From assembly GCF_900496965.1 (NCBI RefSeq), contig NZ_UFQB01000011.1, positions 1 to 64,000 on the forward strand: a DNA stretch of 64,000 nucleotides, read 5' to 3'. Below are positions 33,219-42,252 of this stretch, piece after piece; within the stretch, counting starts at the first letter, position 1; every line of letters begins with the position of its first letter. Source of the stretch: Achromobacter agilis. GTDB taxonomy: Bacteria; Pseudomonadota; Gammaproteobacteria; Burkholderiales; Burkholderiaceae_B. Made by a program: the position numbers and the translations under genes. A model generated the notes under the pieces. That model was not told where the DNA came from, searched no databases, and saw nothing but the letters and a program-made list of their open reading frames with translations.

Positions 33219-34364
33219 TCAATCCAGGGTGCGGCGGTAGAACTTCACGGCGGCGGTCATGATGACCACGGTGAACAGCAGCAGCGGCCAGATGCTGGGC
33301 CAGAGATCCCACCAGCCATTGCCCTTGAGCAGAATGCCGCGGATCAGCCGGTTGAAATGCGTGAGCGGCAGCAGGTTGCCCAGATACTGCGCCCACACCG
33401 GCATGCCCTGGAACGGGAACATGAAGCCCGACAGCAGGATATTCGGCAGGAAATAGAACATGGTCAGCTGCATGGCCTGCAACTGGTTCTGCGCCAGCGA
33501 CGACAGCGTGATGCCCACCGTCAGGTTGGCCGCGATGAACAGCAACGAGGCCAGGTACACGCTCAGCAGCGATCCCTGGAACGGAACGTGGAACACGAAG
33601 CGCGCGGCCAGCAGGATGATGCTGGCCTGGATCAGCCCGATCGCGATGTAGGGCACGATCTTGCCCGTCATCACTTCCAGCGGCCGCACCGGCATCGCCA
33701 GCAGGTTCTCCATCGTGCCGCGTTCGCGTTCGCGCGTCATGGCCAGGCCGGTCATCATCACCAGCGTCATCGTGAGGATCACGCCCATCAGCCCCGGCAC
33801 GGTGTTGTACTGCGAGATCTGTTCTTCGTTGTAGAGCCGGTGCACGCGCACGTCGAACGGCGGCTGGCCGCCGGCAAGGCCGGCCAGCGGGCCGGTCAGG
33901 TCCTTGGCCGCCACCGCCTGGGTCAACTGGGTGGCCGCGCCGATGGCCAGGCCGGTGGCCATCGGATCGGTCGCGTCGGCCTCGATCAGCAGCGCCGGGC
34001 GTTCGCCCCGCAGCAGGCTGCGGCTGAAGTCCGGCGGAATGGTCAGCACGAACAGCACGCGGCCCTGCGCCAGCGCGGCGCGGCCGGCCTCTTCGTTGTC
34101 CAGCTCTTCGGTGATGCGGAAGTAGTCGGACGACTTCATCGCCGCGACGAAGCTGCGCGTGAAGGGGCTGTGGTCCGCCGCGATGATGGCGGTGGGCATC
34201 TGCTTGGGATCGGTGTTGATGGCGTAGCCGAACAGCGCCAGCTGCATGATGGGCATGCCGACGATCATGCCGAAGGTGATGCGGTCGCGGCGCAGCTGCA
34301 GGAACTCCTTGAGCACCATGCTCCACCAGCGGGACCAGGAAAAGCCCAGCAGGCGGCGCATCAT
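33219..34364 (-). CDS. ABC-2 type transporter permease
   Basis: A 381-residue ABC-2 membrane subunit: an N-terminal cytoplasmic helix, one membrane segment near residues 28-48 (FGMIVGMPIMQLALFGYAI), a large periplasmic domain to about 180, then five membrane segments with TRERERGTMENLLAMPVRP, the ABC-2 coupling motif. It resembles the YbhS/YbhR and YhhJ groups and exports drugs or other amphiphiles. ATG 34364 overlaps the ATPase stop by 4 bp. Only one permease gene is present, so it would act as a homodimer. Confidence 0.9.
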   Translation of the reverse strand: MMRRLLGFSWSRWWSMVLKEFLQLRRDRITFGMIVGMPIMQLALFGYAINTDPKQMPTAIIAADHSPFTRSFVAAMKSSDYFRITEELDNEEAGRAALAQGRVLFVLTIPPDFSRSLLRGERPALLIEADATDPMATGLAIGAATQLTQAVAAKDLTGPLAGLAGGQPPFDVRVHRLYNEEQISQYNTVPGLMGVILTMTLVMMTGLAMTRERERGTMENLLAMPVRPLEVMTGKIVPYIAIGLIQASIILLAARFVFHVPFQGSLLSVYLASLLFIAANLTVGITLSSLAQNQLQAMQLTMFYFLPNILLSGFMFPFQGMPVWAQYLGNLLPLTHFNRLIRGILLKGNGWWDLWPSIWPLLLFTVVIMTAAVKFYRRTLD

Positions 34365-35323
34365 GGCGGGCTCGCGAAGTTGTCGGTGGAGCGGTTCATC
34401 AGGTAGATGAAAACGTCCTCCAGGCTGGTGTCGATGCGTTCCAGGCGGAGGTCCTGGCCGGCGATGGCGTCTTGCAGCGTGCGTTCGAGCAGCGCGGCGT
34501 CCTGGCCGCTGATGTGCAGGGCGGAACCGAAAGCCACCGTCTGGTCCACGCCCGGCGCGCCGCGCAGGCGCTGCGCCAGCGGCACCAGGTTGTGGCCGCG
34601 GATGGCCCAGGTGGTCAGGTGCTGCTCGGCGATCACGTCGTCCGCCGTGCCCTGTGTGAGCAGGCGGCCGTACGAGAGGTAGGCCAGCTTGTGGCAGCGT
34701 TCGGCTTCGTCCATATAGTGCGTGCTGACCAGCACCGAGATGCCGCGCGCCGCCAGTTCGTGCAGCTGTTCCCAGAAGTCGCGCCGCGCGGTGGGATCCA
34801 CGCCGGCGGTGGGTTCGTCCAGCAGCAGCAGGCGCGGCTCGTGCAGCAGGCAGGCGGCCAGCGCCAGCCGCTGTTTCCAGCCGCCCGACAGCGATCCGGT
34901 CAGCTGTTTGGCGCGGGTCTGCAGCCCCAGGCTTTCCAGGGCCTGGTCCACCGTTGCCCGGCGCCTGGGCATGCCGTACATGCGCGCGACGAAATCCAGG
35001 TTCTCGCGGATGGTCAGATCGTCCCAGTACGAGAACTTCTGCGTCATGTAGCCGACATGCCGCTTGATCTGTTCGCTGTCCCGGAGGATGTCGTAGCCCA
35101 TGCAGGTGCCGCTGCCGGAGTCCGGCGTCAGCAGCCCGCACATCAGCCGGATGCAGGTGGTCTTGCCGCTGCCGTTGGGGCCCAGGAAGCCGAAGATCTC
35201 GCCTTCGCGCACCTGGAGCGATACATCATTGACGACGTGCTTGTCGCCAAAGCGCTTGTTCAGGCCTTGCACGTCGATGACGCACGGGCCGGCGGCGGCC
35301 TGCGGGGCGGGCGGCGTGTTCAT
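34361..35323 (-). CDS. ABC transporter ATP-binding protein (drug efflux type)
   Basis: A 320-residue ATPase with a complete motif set: Walker A GPNGSGKTT (about residues 50-58), Q-loop YMTQKFSYW, signature LSGGWKQR, Walker B LLLLDEPTAGVD, and the switch histidine in STHYMDEAE. The C-terminal part with DTSLEDVFIYLM is typical of DrrA/YbhF-like exporters. ATG 35323 gives the family N-terminus and overlaps the HlyD stop by 4 bp. It powers the permease encoded next. Confidence 0.92.
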   Translation of the reverse strand: MNTPPAPQAAAGPCVIDVQGLNKRFGDKHVVNDVSLQVREGEIFGFLGPNGSGKTTCIRLMCGLLTPDSGSGTCMGYDILRDSEQIKRHVGYMTQKFSYWDDLTIRENLDFVARMYGMPRRRATVDQALESLGLQTRAKQLTGSLSGGWKQRLALAACLLHEPRLLLLDEPTAGVDPTARRDFWEQLHELAARGISVLVSTHYMDEAERCHKLAYLSYGRLLTQGTADDVIAEQHLTTWAIRGHNLVPLAQRLRGAPGVDQTVAFGSALHISGQDAALLERTLQDAIAGQDLRLERIDTSLEDVFIYLMNRSTDNFASPP

Positions 35324-36288
35324 TGCGGCGACGCCTCCAGCGGCTGGCCCGGATGCAGCCGCGGCGCGGCTTCCGGTGCCGGCCGGGCCTCGATCATATA
35401 GACCAGCTTGCTGCGGCTTTCCCGGCTGTAGATGACGGGCGGCGTGTACTCGGCCTGGGTGGAGATGTAATCGATGCGCACGGGTATCGGGTCGCCGCAG
35501 CCGTCGCAGCGCACCGTGAGCGCCTGCCCCACCTTCAAGCCGCCCAGGGCCGTCTGCGGCACGAAGAGGCGCACCTTGATGTTGCCGGGGGGCAGCAGGC
35601 TGACGACAGGGCTGCCCGCGCGCACCCATTCGCCGACGCGGTACAGCGTGTCGAATACCAGTCCGGCGGCGGGCGCGGCCTGGCGCTTCTGCGCCAGCGT
35701 CCAGTCCGCCTGCGCCAGCGCCGCCCGGGCGGCCTCGACCTGCGCAGCCTGGGCGAGCCGCTGGTCATCGCGGCCAGGCAGGGCGGCCACTTCCAGTTGG
35801 GCTTTCAGTTCGCGCACGCGGGCCGCGTCCGACTGGGCCTGTTCGCGGCTGTCGTCCAGCTGCGCGCGCGCGATGCCGCCGATGCGGAACTGCTCGGCGT
35901 CCCGGCGCAGCTGCGTGGCCGAACGCCGGCTGGCCGCCTCGGCCTGGGTCAGCTGCGCCCGCGTGACGTCCACTTCGGCCGGACGCTTGCCGGTGGCGAT
36001 GTCTTCCAGCTGGGCCGCGGCGGCGGCCAGCTGCGCGCTGGCCTGGTCGCGCGCGGCGGTTTCGCGGTCGGCCTCCAGCGCGAAGAGCGGGGCGCCGGCC
36101 TCGACCTGCTGCCCGCGCCGCGCGGGCAGATCGGTCAGCCGCCCCGCTTCGGACGAGGCCACGTAGATATAGTCGCCTTCCGCATAGCCCTGGAAGAACG
36201 CGTCGTTGTCGTTGCCGCAGCCGCCAAGCAGCAGGGCCAGCACCGTGGCGGCGGGCAGGGGGCGGCGCAGGGCGGAAGGGATGCGCAT
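35320..36288 (-). CDS. HlyD-family membrane fusion lipoprotein (YbhG-like)
   Basis: A 322-residue adaptor with a lipobox (LALLLGGC, Cys near residue 24), a biotinyl-lipoyl-like region (YIYVASSEAGRLTDLPARRGQQVEAG), a long helical hairpin (about residues 75-200), and a C-terminal beta region. It joins the ABC permease to the outer membrane factor. It starts 2 bp after the TetR stop and overlaps the ATPase gene by 4 bp, so all five genes form one tight operon. Confidence 0.9.
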   Translation of the reverse strand: MRIPSALRRPLPAATVLALLLGGCGNDNDAFFQGYAEGDYIYVASSEAGRLTDLPARRGQQVEAGAPLFALEADRETAARDQASAQLAAAAAQLEDIATGKRPAEVDVTRAQLTQAEAASRRSATQLRRDAEQFRIGGIARAQLDDSREQAQSDAARVRELKAQLEVAALPGRDDQRLAQAAQVEAARAALAQADWTLAQKRQAAPAAGLVFDTLYRVGEWVRAGSPVVSLLPPGNIKVRLFVPQTALGGLKVGQALTVRCDGCGDPIPVRIDYISTQAEYTPPVIYSRESRSKLVYMIEARPAPEAAPRLHPGQPLEASPQ

Positions 36289-36290
36289 GG

Positions 36291-37028
36291 TCAGCGTCCT
36301 GGTGGGGCGGGGGGCGGGGCGGACGGCGAGAACAGGCCGCCCGTGAGCATGGCGATGGCGTGGGCCGCGATCGCCTGGGTGTCGATGGACTGCGCCTGGG
36401 GATCGGCCTGCCAGACGCGCCGCCACAAGGCAGACGTGGCCAGCGGCAACAGGGTCAGGCCCAGGATGGAAAGAAACACCAGGCGCGGTTCGACGCCCGG
36501 GGTGATGGCGCCCTGGCGCTGGCTGTCGGCGATCAGGCCGGCGAAGGCCTGCAGGCGGTCGGAGGGCAGATGGCGCAGCACCCGTTCGCGCAGCTGGCCG
36601 CCTTCGTTGACCACTTCATGCAGCCACAGGGCGGGCAGCCAGGGCCGTTCGGCCGCGCACTGGACCAGGCGGCCGACGATTTCCGCGATGAAGGCGCGGG
36701 CCCCGGCGGCGGGGTCCGGAATCGGCGCCTGCGGGACGTCTTGCGCCAGCGGCACGGGGGCCCAGACGAAGCCGATCACCGGCACGATCCGTTCCATCAC
36801 GACAGCGTCGATCAACTGGTCCCGGCTCTTGAAGTAATAGTGCACCATCGCCGGCGTGACGCCCGCGCGCTGCGCGATGTGGGCGATGGTGGTGGCGGCC
36901 ACGCCGCGGGCGGCGAACAGGTCCGTGGCGAGGTCCAGCAATTGCCCGCGCATGGCGGCATTGTCGGGGCGCGGGGGCCGGCCGGGCCGGCGGGAGGGGG
37001 GAGGGGGTACCGGGCTCATACGCTGCAT
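36291..37028 (-). CDS. TetR-family transcriptional regulator
   Basis: A 245-residue TetR regulator. The helix-turn-helix is at about residues 30-75 (LFAARGVAATTIAHIAQRAGVTPAMVHYYFKSRDQL), with a ligand-binding domain after it resembling CerR/YbiH C-terminal regions. It heads the efflux operon and probably represses it. ATG 37028 directly abuts an AT-rich palindrome and has no ribosome site; the in-frame ATG at 37019 is an alternative. Confidence 0.88.
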   Translation of the reverse strand: MQRMSPVPPPPSRRPGRPPRPDNAAMRGQLLDLATDLFAARGVAATTIAHIAQRAGVTPAMVHYYFKSRDQLIDAVVMERIVPVIGFVWAPVPLAQDVPQAPIPDPAAGARAFIAEIVGRLVQCAAERPWLPALWLHEVVNEGGQLRERVLRHLPSDRLQAFAGLIADSQRQGAITPGVEPRLVFLSILGLTLLPLATSALWRRVWQADPQAQSIDTQAIAAHAIAMLTGGLFSPSAPPPAPPGR

Positions 37029-37029
37029 G

Positions 37030-37053
37030 TTAATTAAATTATTAATTAATTAA
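37030..37053 (-). promoter_or_regulatory. AT-rich palindrome at the TetR promoter, probable operator
   Basis: TTAATTAA-ATTA-TTAATTAA (37030-37049), with a third overlapping TTAATTAA at 37046-37053, lies 1 bp before the TetR start codon. Such all-A/T sequence is exceptional in this GC-rich window. A TetR dimer bound here would control the regulator-efflux operon. Confidence 0.6.
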
Positions 37054-37185
37054 AAGGGGGGCGCGCGCCAGGGTTACACCCCGGGGCCGCGGCCAACGAT
37101 GGTGTAATGGGTCGGATCCCCCCACCTCGCCGCCCGGGCGCTGCCCGCCAGGCCCGGACGGCTTTTCGCAGGAGACCGGACCGTC

Positions 37186-38235
37186 ATGCCGCAATCGTCT
37201 TCCCTCAACCGCCGCATCGTGCTCGCCGCCCGTCCGCACGGCGAACCCGCCGACAGCGACTTTCGCCTGGAAACCGGCGACGTGCCGCAACCTGGCCCGG
37301 GCCAGGTGCTGCTGCGCACCGTCTATCTGTCGCTGGACCCTTACATGCGCGGGCGCATGAGCGACGCGCCGTCGTATGCCGAACCCGTGAAGGTCGGCGA
37401 GCCCATGGTGGGCGGCACGGTCACGCGCGTCGAGGCATCCGGCCATCCCGACTACCGGCCGGGCGACTGGGTGCTGGCGCAATCGGGCTGGCAGGATTAC
37501 GCGCTGTCGGACGGGACCGGCCTGCTGCACCTGGGCCCTGATCCCGAGCGGCCTTCCTATTCGCTGGGCGTGCTGGGCATGCCCGGTTTCACCGGCTATA
37601 TGGGCCTGCTGGACATCGGCCAGCCCAAGGCGGGCGAAACCGTAGTGGTGGCCGCCGCCAGCGGGGCGGTGGGCGCGGTGGTCGGGCAGATCGCCAAGAT
37701 CCACGGCTGCAAAGTCGTGGGCATCGCCGGCGGCGCGGACAAATGCCGCTACGCGGTCGACGAGCTGGGCTTTGACGATTGCCTGGACCACAAGGCGCCC
37801 GACCTGCCGGGCCGCCTGGCCCGCGCCGTGCCGCAAGGCATCGATGTGTACTTCGAGAACGTCGGCGGGGCCGTTTTCGACGCGGTGCTGCCGCTCTTGA
37901 ATCCGCGCGCCCGGGTGCCGGTCTGCGGCCTGATCTCCGCCTACAACGCCACCAGCCAGCCCGAAGGTCCCGACCGCCTGGGCCTGCTGATGCGCACGAT
38001 CCTGACCAAGCGCCTGAAGGTCCAGGGCTTCATCATCTTCAATGAATACGCGCACCGGTACGGCGAATTCCGCCAGGCAATGGAAGGCCTGGTGCGGGAA
38101 GGCCGGGTCAAGTACCGCGAAGACGTGGTCGAGGGGTTGGAAAACGCGCCGCGCGGCCTGATCGGGCTGCTCAAGGGCGAGAACGCCGGCAAGCGCATCG
38201 TGCGTGTCGGCCCCGATGAAAGGAACGCACTATGA
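37186..38235 (+). CDS. NADP-dependent medium-chain oxidoreductase (CurA/LTB4 dehydrogenase family)
   Basis: A 349-residue zinc-free medium-chain dehydrogenase of the leukotriene B4 12-hydroxydehydrogenase/CurA group. Seen are LSLDPYMRGRMSD (about residues 49-61), GMPGFTGYMGLLDIG, the cofactor motif AASGAVGAVVGQIAKIHG (about 155-172), GIAGGADKC and YFENVGG. Such enzymes reduce the double bond of unsaturated ketones and aldehydes using NADPH. It overlaps the following DJ-1/PfpI gene by 4 bp, a sensible pair for reactive carbonyl detoxification, which is inference. Confidence 0.9.
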   Translation: MPQSSSLNRRIVLAARPHGEPADSDFRLETGDVPQPGPGQVLLRTVYLSLDPYMRGRMSDAPSYAEPVKVGEPMVGGTVTRVEASGHPDYRPGDWVLAQSGWQDYALSDGTGLLHLGPDPERPSYSLGVLGMPGFTGYMGLLDIGQPKAGETVVVAAASGAVGAVVGQIAKIHGCKVVGIAGGADKCRYAVDELGFDDCLDHKAPDLPGRLARAVPQGIDVYFENVGGAVFDAVLPLLNPRARVPVCGLISAYNATSQPEGPDRLGLLMRTILTKRLKVQGFIIFNEYAHRYGEFRQAMEGLVREGRVKYREDVVEGLENAPRGLIGLLKGENAGKRIVRVGPDERNAL

Positions 38236-38912
38236 AGATCCTGATCGTGCTGACATCCCACGACACGCTGGGCGGCACCGGCCGCAAGACCGGCTTCTGG
38301 CTGGAGGAGTTCGCGGCGCCGTACTATGCGTTCGTCGACGCCGGCGCCAAGGTCACGCTGGTTTCGCCCGCGGGCGGCCAGCCTCCGCTGGATCCCAAGA
38401 GCGACGATCCCGACGCCCAGACCGACGATACGCGCCGCTTCCGGCAGGATGCCGGGGCCCAGCGCCTGCTGGCCGCCACGGGCCGCTTGGGCGAGGTGCA
38501 GCCGGCCGACTTCGATGCCGTTTTCTATCCTGGCGGCCATGGTCCGCTGTGGGACCTGGCGGAGGATCCGAAGTCGGTTTCGCTGATCGAGACCATGCTG
38601 GCGGCCGGCAAGCCGGTGTCGGCCGTGTGCCACGCGCCCGGCGTGCTGCGCCACGCCAAGACGGCCGACGGCAAGCCGCTGGTGCAGGGCAGGCAGGTCA
38701 CCGGCTTTTCCAATGCGGAAGAGGCCGCCGTGCAATTGACCGACGTGGTGCCGTTCCTGGTCGAGGACGAATTGAAGAAACTGGGCGGGCTCTATTCCAG
38801 CGCTCCGGACTGGCAGCCGCACGTGGTCAGCGACGGTCTGCTGATCACCGGCCAGAATCCCGCCTCGTCGGTGAAGGTGGCCGAAGCCCTGCTGGAGCGG
38901 CTCAAGAGCTGA
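38232..38912 (+). CDS. DJ-1/PfpI-family protein (Hsp31/glyoxalase-like)
   Basis: A 226-residue class I glutamine-amidotransferase-like protein of the Hsp31 type. It starts LIVLTSHDTLGGTGRKTGFWLEEFAAPYY, has FYPGGHGPLWDL near residues 96-107, and the nucleophile elbow AVCHAPG with Cys near 136 followed by His. Relatives act as glutathione-independent glyoxalases or chaperones. It is translationally coupled to the upstream NADP oxidoreductase (ATGA overlap), supporting a carbonyl-stress role. Confidence 0.88.
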   Translation: MKILIVLTSHDTLGGTGRKTGFWLEEFAAPYYAFVDAGAKVTLVSPAGGQPPLDPKSDDPDAQTDDTRRFRQDAGAQRLLAATGRLGEVQPADFDAVFYPGGHGPLWDLAEDPKSVSLIETMLAAGKPVSAVCHAPGVLRHAKTADGKPLVQGRQVTGFSNAEEAAVQLTDVVPFLVEDELKKLGGLYSSAPDWQPHVVSDGLLITGQNPASSVKVAEALLERLKS

Positions 38913-39041
38913 TTTCCGGCTAGCGCTGCATCGCCAGCTTGGGCTGTCATCTGATAGGCCGGAATTGCCGTGCATTGTGTCAGAATCGCTACTTTCTGAA
39001 ACACGCGCACGGCGCCCGGCCGTCTTGCGCTTTAAGCCTTG

Positions 39042-39641
39042 ATGCCTCCAGACGTACCCGAGTTTTCCCATGGCTGCTGCGTGGAGGGCCTGTTCGCCGC
39101 CATGCGGACGCGCGATCCCGCCACCGGCCATCACTGCAACAGAGTCGTGGCCCTGAGCGTGGCCCTGGTCCAGGCCTGCGGCCTGCCCGAAACCGAACAC
39201 CAAGTGGTCGCCGTCGCGGCCCGGCTGCATGACGTCGGCAAGATCGGCACGCCGGACCGCGTGCTGTTTTCCCCCAAGCGCCTGGATAAGGACGATTGGG
39301 AAATCATGAAGGCGCATGCGGCGGCGGGCGCCGAAATCATTCTGCACAGCGCGATCCCGCAGCGCGATCTGATCGCGCTGGCGGTGCGCCATCACCACGA
39401 GCACTTCGACGGATCCGGTTATCCGGACGGCCTGGCGGGAGAAGCCATCCCGCTGCACTCACGCATCATTTCGCTGGCGGATTCCTACGATGCCCTGGGC
39501 GACGCGCGGCCCTATCATCCGGCGCGCCCGCATGCGGAGATCATGCGCATCCTGAACGAGGAGGCCGGCGCCAAATGTGATCCGGGCCTCCTGCGCCTGT
39601 TCGAGCGGATGATCCGCCAGAGCCCGCTGCGGGTTCCGTAG
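39042..39641 (+). CDS. HD-GYP domain protein (putative cyclic-di-GMP phosphodiesterase)
   Basis: A 199-residue stand-alone HD-GYP domain without a sensor or receiver domain. Motifs are ARLHDVGKIGTPD (HD and lysine, about residues 65-77), HHHEHFDGSGYPDGL (the HHExxDGxGYP stretch, about 117-131) and SLADSYDAL. The metal ligands are present, so hydrolysis of cyclic di-GMP is plausible. ATG 39042 is used; a TTG lies one codon before it. It converges with glpD, 5 bp between stops, and is not otherwise linked to neighbours. Confidence 0.88.
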   Translation: MPPDVPEFSHGCCVEGLFAAMRTRDPATGHHCNRVVALSVALVQACGLPETEHQVVAVAARLHDVGKIGTPDRVLFSPKRLDKDDWEIMKAHAAAGAEIILHSAIPQRDLIALAVRHHHEHFDGSGYPDGLAGEAIPLHSRIISLADSYDALGDARPYHPARPHAEIMRILNEEAGAKCDPGLLRLFERMIRQSPLRVP

Positions 39642-39646
39642 GGTGG

Positions 39647-41245
39647 TTACTTCAACCGGTAGTGCGCGGCTACCGCCGCCAGGTCCTGCAGGGTGCGCTG
39701 CTGCCAAGCGGCATCGTGCCCCAGCTCTTCCGCGAGGATGCGCGCCACTTCGGGCGCGGCCAGCATCGCGGCTTCGCTATCCAGGAACAGCGCGCGGTTG
39801 CGGCGCGCCAGCACGTCTTCGGCGCTGCGCGCGAGTTCGAAGCGCGCGGCGAACCGGACGTGCGCTTCCGACAGGCCGCTACTCTTGACCAGCATGCGGT
39901 CGGCGCCCGGCAGCGCCTTCAGCGCCGCCAGATCGCTGCCGTAGTAGCTGTCCGGCGTGCCGGCATGCTCCTGCGACGGGGCCAGGTCCGCGGCGCCATG
40001 CAGGGCCAGCGATTCGGTGCGGCAGCTGGCCTGCGTCAGCAACTGGTGCTGGATGGCCGTGTCCACCACGTCCTGCGCCATGCGGCGGTAGGTCGTCCAT
40101 TTGCCGCCGGTGACCGTCACGAGCCCGGCCTTGGACACCAGGATCGTGTGCTCCCGCGACAAGGTCTTGGTGGACGCTTCGCCGGTGGCCTTCACCAGGG
40201 GGCGCAGCCCGGCCCAGACGCTGGTGACGTCGTCGCGCGTGGGCTTGCGGCTGAGGTAGCGGGCCGCCGTGCCCAGGATGAAGTCCACGTCCTGGGCGCC
40301 GGCTTGCGGATCCAGCGGCAGGTCGTCGCGCGGCGTGTCGGTGGTGCCGACGATGGTATGGCCGTTCCAGGGCACGACGAACAGCACGCGCCCGTCGTCG
40401 GTCTTGGGGATCAGGATGGCGCGATTGCCGGGCAGGAAGTCGCGGGGCAGGGTCAAGTGCACACCCTGGCTCGGGGCGACCATGGTCTGCGCGTTCTTGT
40501 CTTCCATGCGCCGCACCGCGTCGACCCAGACGCCGGTGGCGTTGACGACGCAGCGCGCGCGCAGCGTGAAGTTCGCGCCGCCGATCGCGTCCTGCGCCGT
40601 CACGCCGTCCACCTTGCCGCCCGTCATGGTCAGGCCCGTGGCGCGCACGTAGTTCACCGCCGTGCCGCCCAGGTCGAACAGCGTGCGCATCAGGCTGACG
40701 GCCAGGCGCGCGTCGTCGAACTGGCCGTCGTAGTACAGCACGCCGCCTTTCAGCTTGCGGCCGTTCACGCTTTCGGCCAGGGTCGGCGCATTGGCCAGCG
40801 TATCGCGGCGCGACAGCCAGCGGCTGGGCGACAGGTTCAGCTTGCCGGCCAGCATGTCGTACATCTTCAGGCCCACGCCATAGAAAGGCTGGTCCAGCAG
40901 GTTGTAGGCGGGCACGACGAAACCCAGCGGCCACACCAGGTGCGGCGCGTTGCGGTTGAGCAGCCCGCGCTCGTGCAGGGCCTCGCGCACCAGGCTGATA
41001 TTGCCTTGCGCCAGGTAGCGCACGCCGCCATGCACCAGCTTGGTGGCCTTGCTGGACGTGCCCTTGGCGAAGTCGGCGCCTTCGATCAGCAGCGTGCGGT
41101 AGCCGCGCGACGCAGCGTCGACCGCGGTGCCCAGGCCCGTGGCGCCGCCGCCGATGACGATCACATCCCAGGAATGCGTGTTGTCCAGCGTGGCCAGGAG
41201 ACGGTTGCGGTCGGGCGGGGCGGCGGAGGCGAGGGGAGCGTTCAT
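39647..41245 (-). CDS. glpD: aerobic glycerol-3-phosphate dehydrogenase
   Basis: A 532-residue FAD enzyme that oxidises sn-glycerol 3-phosphate to dihydroxyacetone phosphate and passes electrons to quinone at the membrane. The FAD-binding start DVIVIGGGATGLGTAVDAASRGY (about residues 26-48) and the family signature KGTSSKATKLVHGGVRYLAQG follow each other. The C-terminal GlpD domain is complete. It lies 5 bp after glpR in one operon, divergent from the glycerol ABC transporter. It begins at ATG 41245; an in-frame TTG is 9 bp upstream. Confidence 0.93.
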   Translation of the reverse strand: MNAPLASAAPPDRNRLLATLDNTHSWDVIVIGGGATGLGTAVDAASRGYRTLLIEGADFAKGTSSKATKLVHGGVRYLAQGNISLVREALHERGLLNRNAPHLVWPLGFVVPAYNLLDQPFYGVGLKMYDMLAGKLNLSPSRWLSRRDTLANAPTLAESVNGRKLKGGVLYYDGQFDDARLAVSLMRTLFDLGGTAVNYVRATGLTMTGGKVDGVTAQDAIGGANFTLRARCVVNATGVWVDAVRRMEDKNAQTMVAPSQGVHLTLPRDFLPGNRAILIPKTDDGRVLFVVPWNGHTIVGTTDTPRDDLPLDPQAGAQDVDFILGTAARYLSRKPTRDDVTSVWAGLRPLVKATGEASTKTLSREHTILVSKAGLVTVTGGKWTTYRRMAQDVVDTAIQHQLLTQASCRTESLALHGAADLAPSQEHAGTPDSYYGSDLAALKALPGADRMLVKSSGLSEAHVRFAARFELARSAEDVLARRNRALFLDSEAAMLAAPEVARILAEELGHDAAWQQRTLQDLAAVAAHYRLK

Positions 41246-41250
41246 AGAGA

Positions 41251-42042
41251 TCAAGGTGTTTGCTTCAAAGTATTGGGTGCCGCGGCGACGTCGCAGCGCA
41301 CGCCGGCGTCCAGCAGGACCTGCGCCAGCGGCTCCTGCGGATGCGCATCGGTGAAAAACCGGTCAATCTGCGAAATGTGCGCCAGTTCCACCATGGCCTG
41401 GCGCTTGAACTTGCTGCTGTCGGCGGCGAGCCAGACTTCGCGCGATTGTTCGATGATGGTCCGCGCGACGCGCACTTCGCGGAAGTCGTAGTCGCGCAGG
41501 GTGCCGTCGGCTTCGATGCCCGAAATGCCGATCAGCCCGATGTCCACCTTGAACTGGCGGATGAAGTCCATCGTTGCTTCGCCCACGATGCCGCGGTCGC
41601 GCGAACGCACTACGCCGCCGGCCACGATGACTTCGCAGTCCGGGTTGTCCGACAGGATGTCCGCGACGTGCAGATTGTTCGTGATGACGCGCAGGCCGCG
41701 ATGGCGCAACAGGGCGCGCGCGATCGCTTCGGTGGTGGTGCCGATGTTCAGGATCAGCGAACAGCCGTCCGGCACGGCGCGCGCGACGGCTTCTGCGATG
41801 CGCTGCTTGCCGGCGGCGTGCAGGCCCTGGCGCTTGCGGTAGGCGATGTTCTCGATGGTGGACGCTTCGATGCGCACGCCGCCATGGAAGCGCGAAAGCA
41901 GGCCGGCTTCCGAAAGGATATTGACGTCGCGCCGCACCGTCTGCAGCGTGACGTCAAAACGTTTGGCGAGTTCTTCGATCGAGGCGGAGCCCTGGGCCCG
42001 CACCATTTCGATCAGCGCGCTCTGTCGGGGATTCAATGTCAT
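41251..42042 (-). CDS. glpR: DeoR-family glycerol regulon repressor
   Basis: A 263-residue DeoR regulator with an N-terminal helix-turn-helix (ALIEMVRAQGSASIEELAKRFDVTLQTVRRDV, about residues 9-40) and a sugar-phosphate-sensing domain (SLILNIGTTTEAIARAL, GLIGISGIEADGTLRDYDFREV). GlpR proteins are released by glycerol 3-phosphate. It is upstream of glpD and divergent from glpSTPQUV, so it likely represses both. ATG 42042 gives the usual family start (MTLNPRQSALIEMV). Confidence 0.9.
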   Translation of the reverse strand: MTLNPRQSALIEMVRAQGSASIEELAKRFDVTLQTVRRDVNILSEAGLLSRFHGGVRIEASTIENIAYRKRQGLHAAGKQRIAEAVARAVPDGCSLILNIGTTTEAIARALLRHRGLRVITNNLHVADILSDNPDCEVIVAGGVVRSRDRGIVGEATMDFIRQFKVDIGLIGISGIEADGTLRDYDFREVRVARTIIEQSREVWLAADSSKFKRQAMVELAHISQIDRFFTDAHPQEPLAQVLLDAGVRCDVAAAPNTLKQTP

Positions 42043-42091
42043 ATTCACATCATAAAACAACAAAAGCGAAAAATAATGACGCGCTGCAAGA

Positions 42092-42133
42092 TTGTTTTTT
42101 GTTCGCTTCTTGAGTAAAACGCACAAAAAACGA
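42092..42133. promoter_or_regulatory. inverted TCGTTTTTTGTGCG-like elements in the glpR-glpS intergenic region
   Basis: The 210-bp divergent gap contains TTGTTTTTTGTTCG (42092-42105) and, inverted, CGCACAAAAAACGA (42120-42133); the two match at 11 of 14 positions. A related AACAAAAGCGAAAA is at 42060-42073. T-rich half-sites containing TTCG are typical of DeoR/GlpR operators, so these are the best GlpR candidates. Confidence 0.5.
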
Positions 42134-42252
42134 AAGCTATCTGAAAGAGTATGCTCATCCTGTCGTTCGCTTGGCGCAGGTCGAGCCGCTGTACCGAATA
42201 CCGAAGTCCGCATTAAACAAATAGGGACGTATTAGTAGGTAGAGGAGATCAG

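Noticed and set aside
31716-34406. Very long plus-strand open frame of about 896 codons opposite the efflux genes
   Set aside because: It is antisense to clear outer membrane factor and ABC permease genes; its translation is rich in R, G, Q and H without any domain, as expected for a shadow frame in GC-rich DNA.
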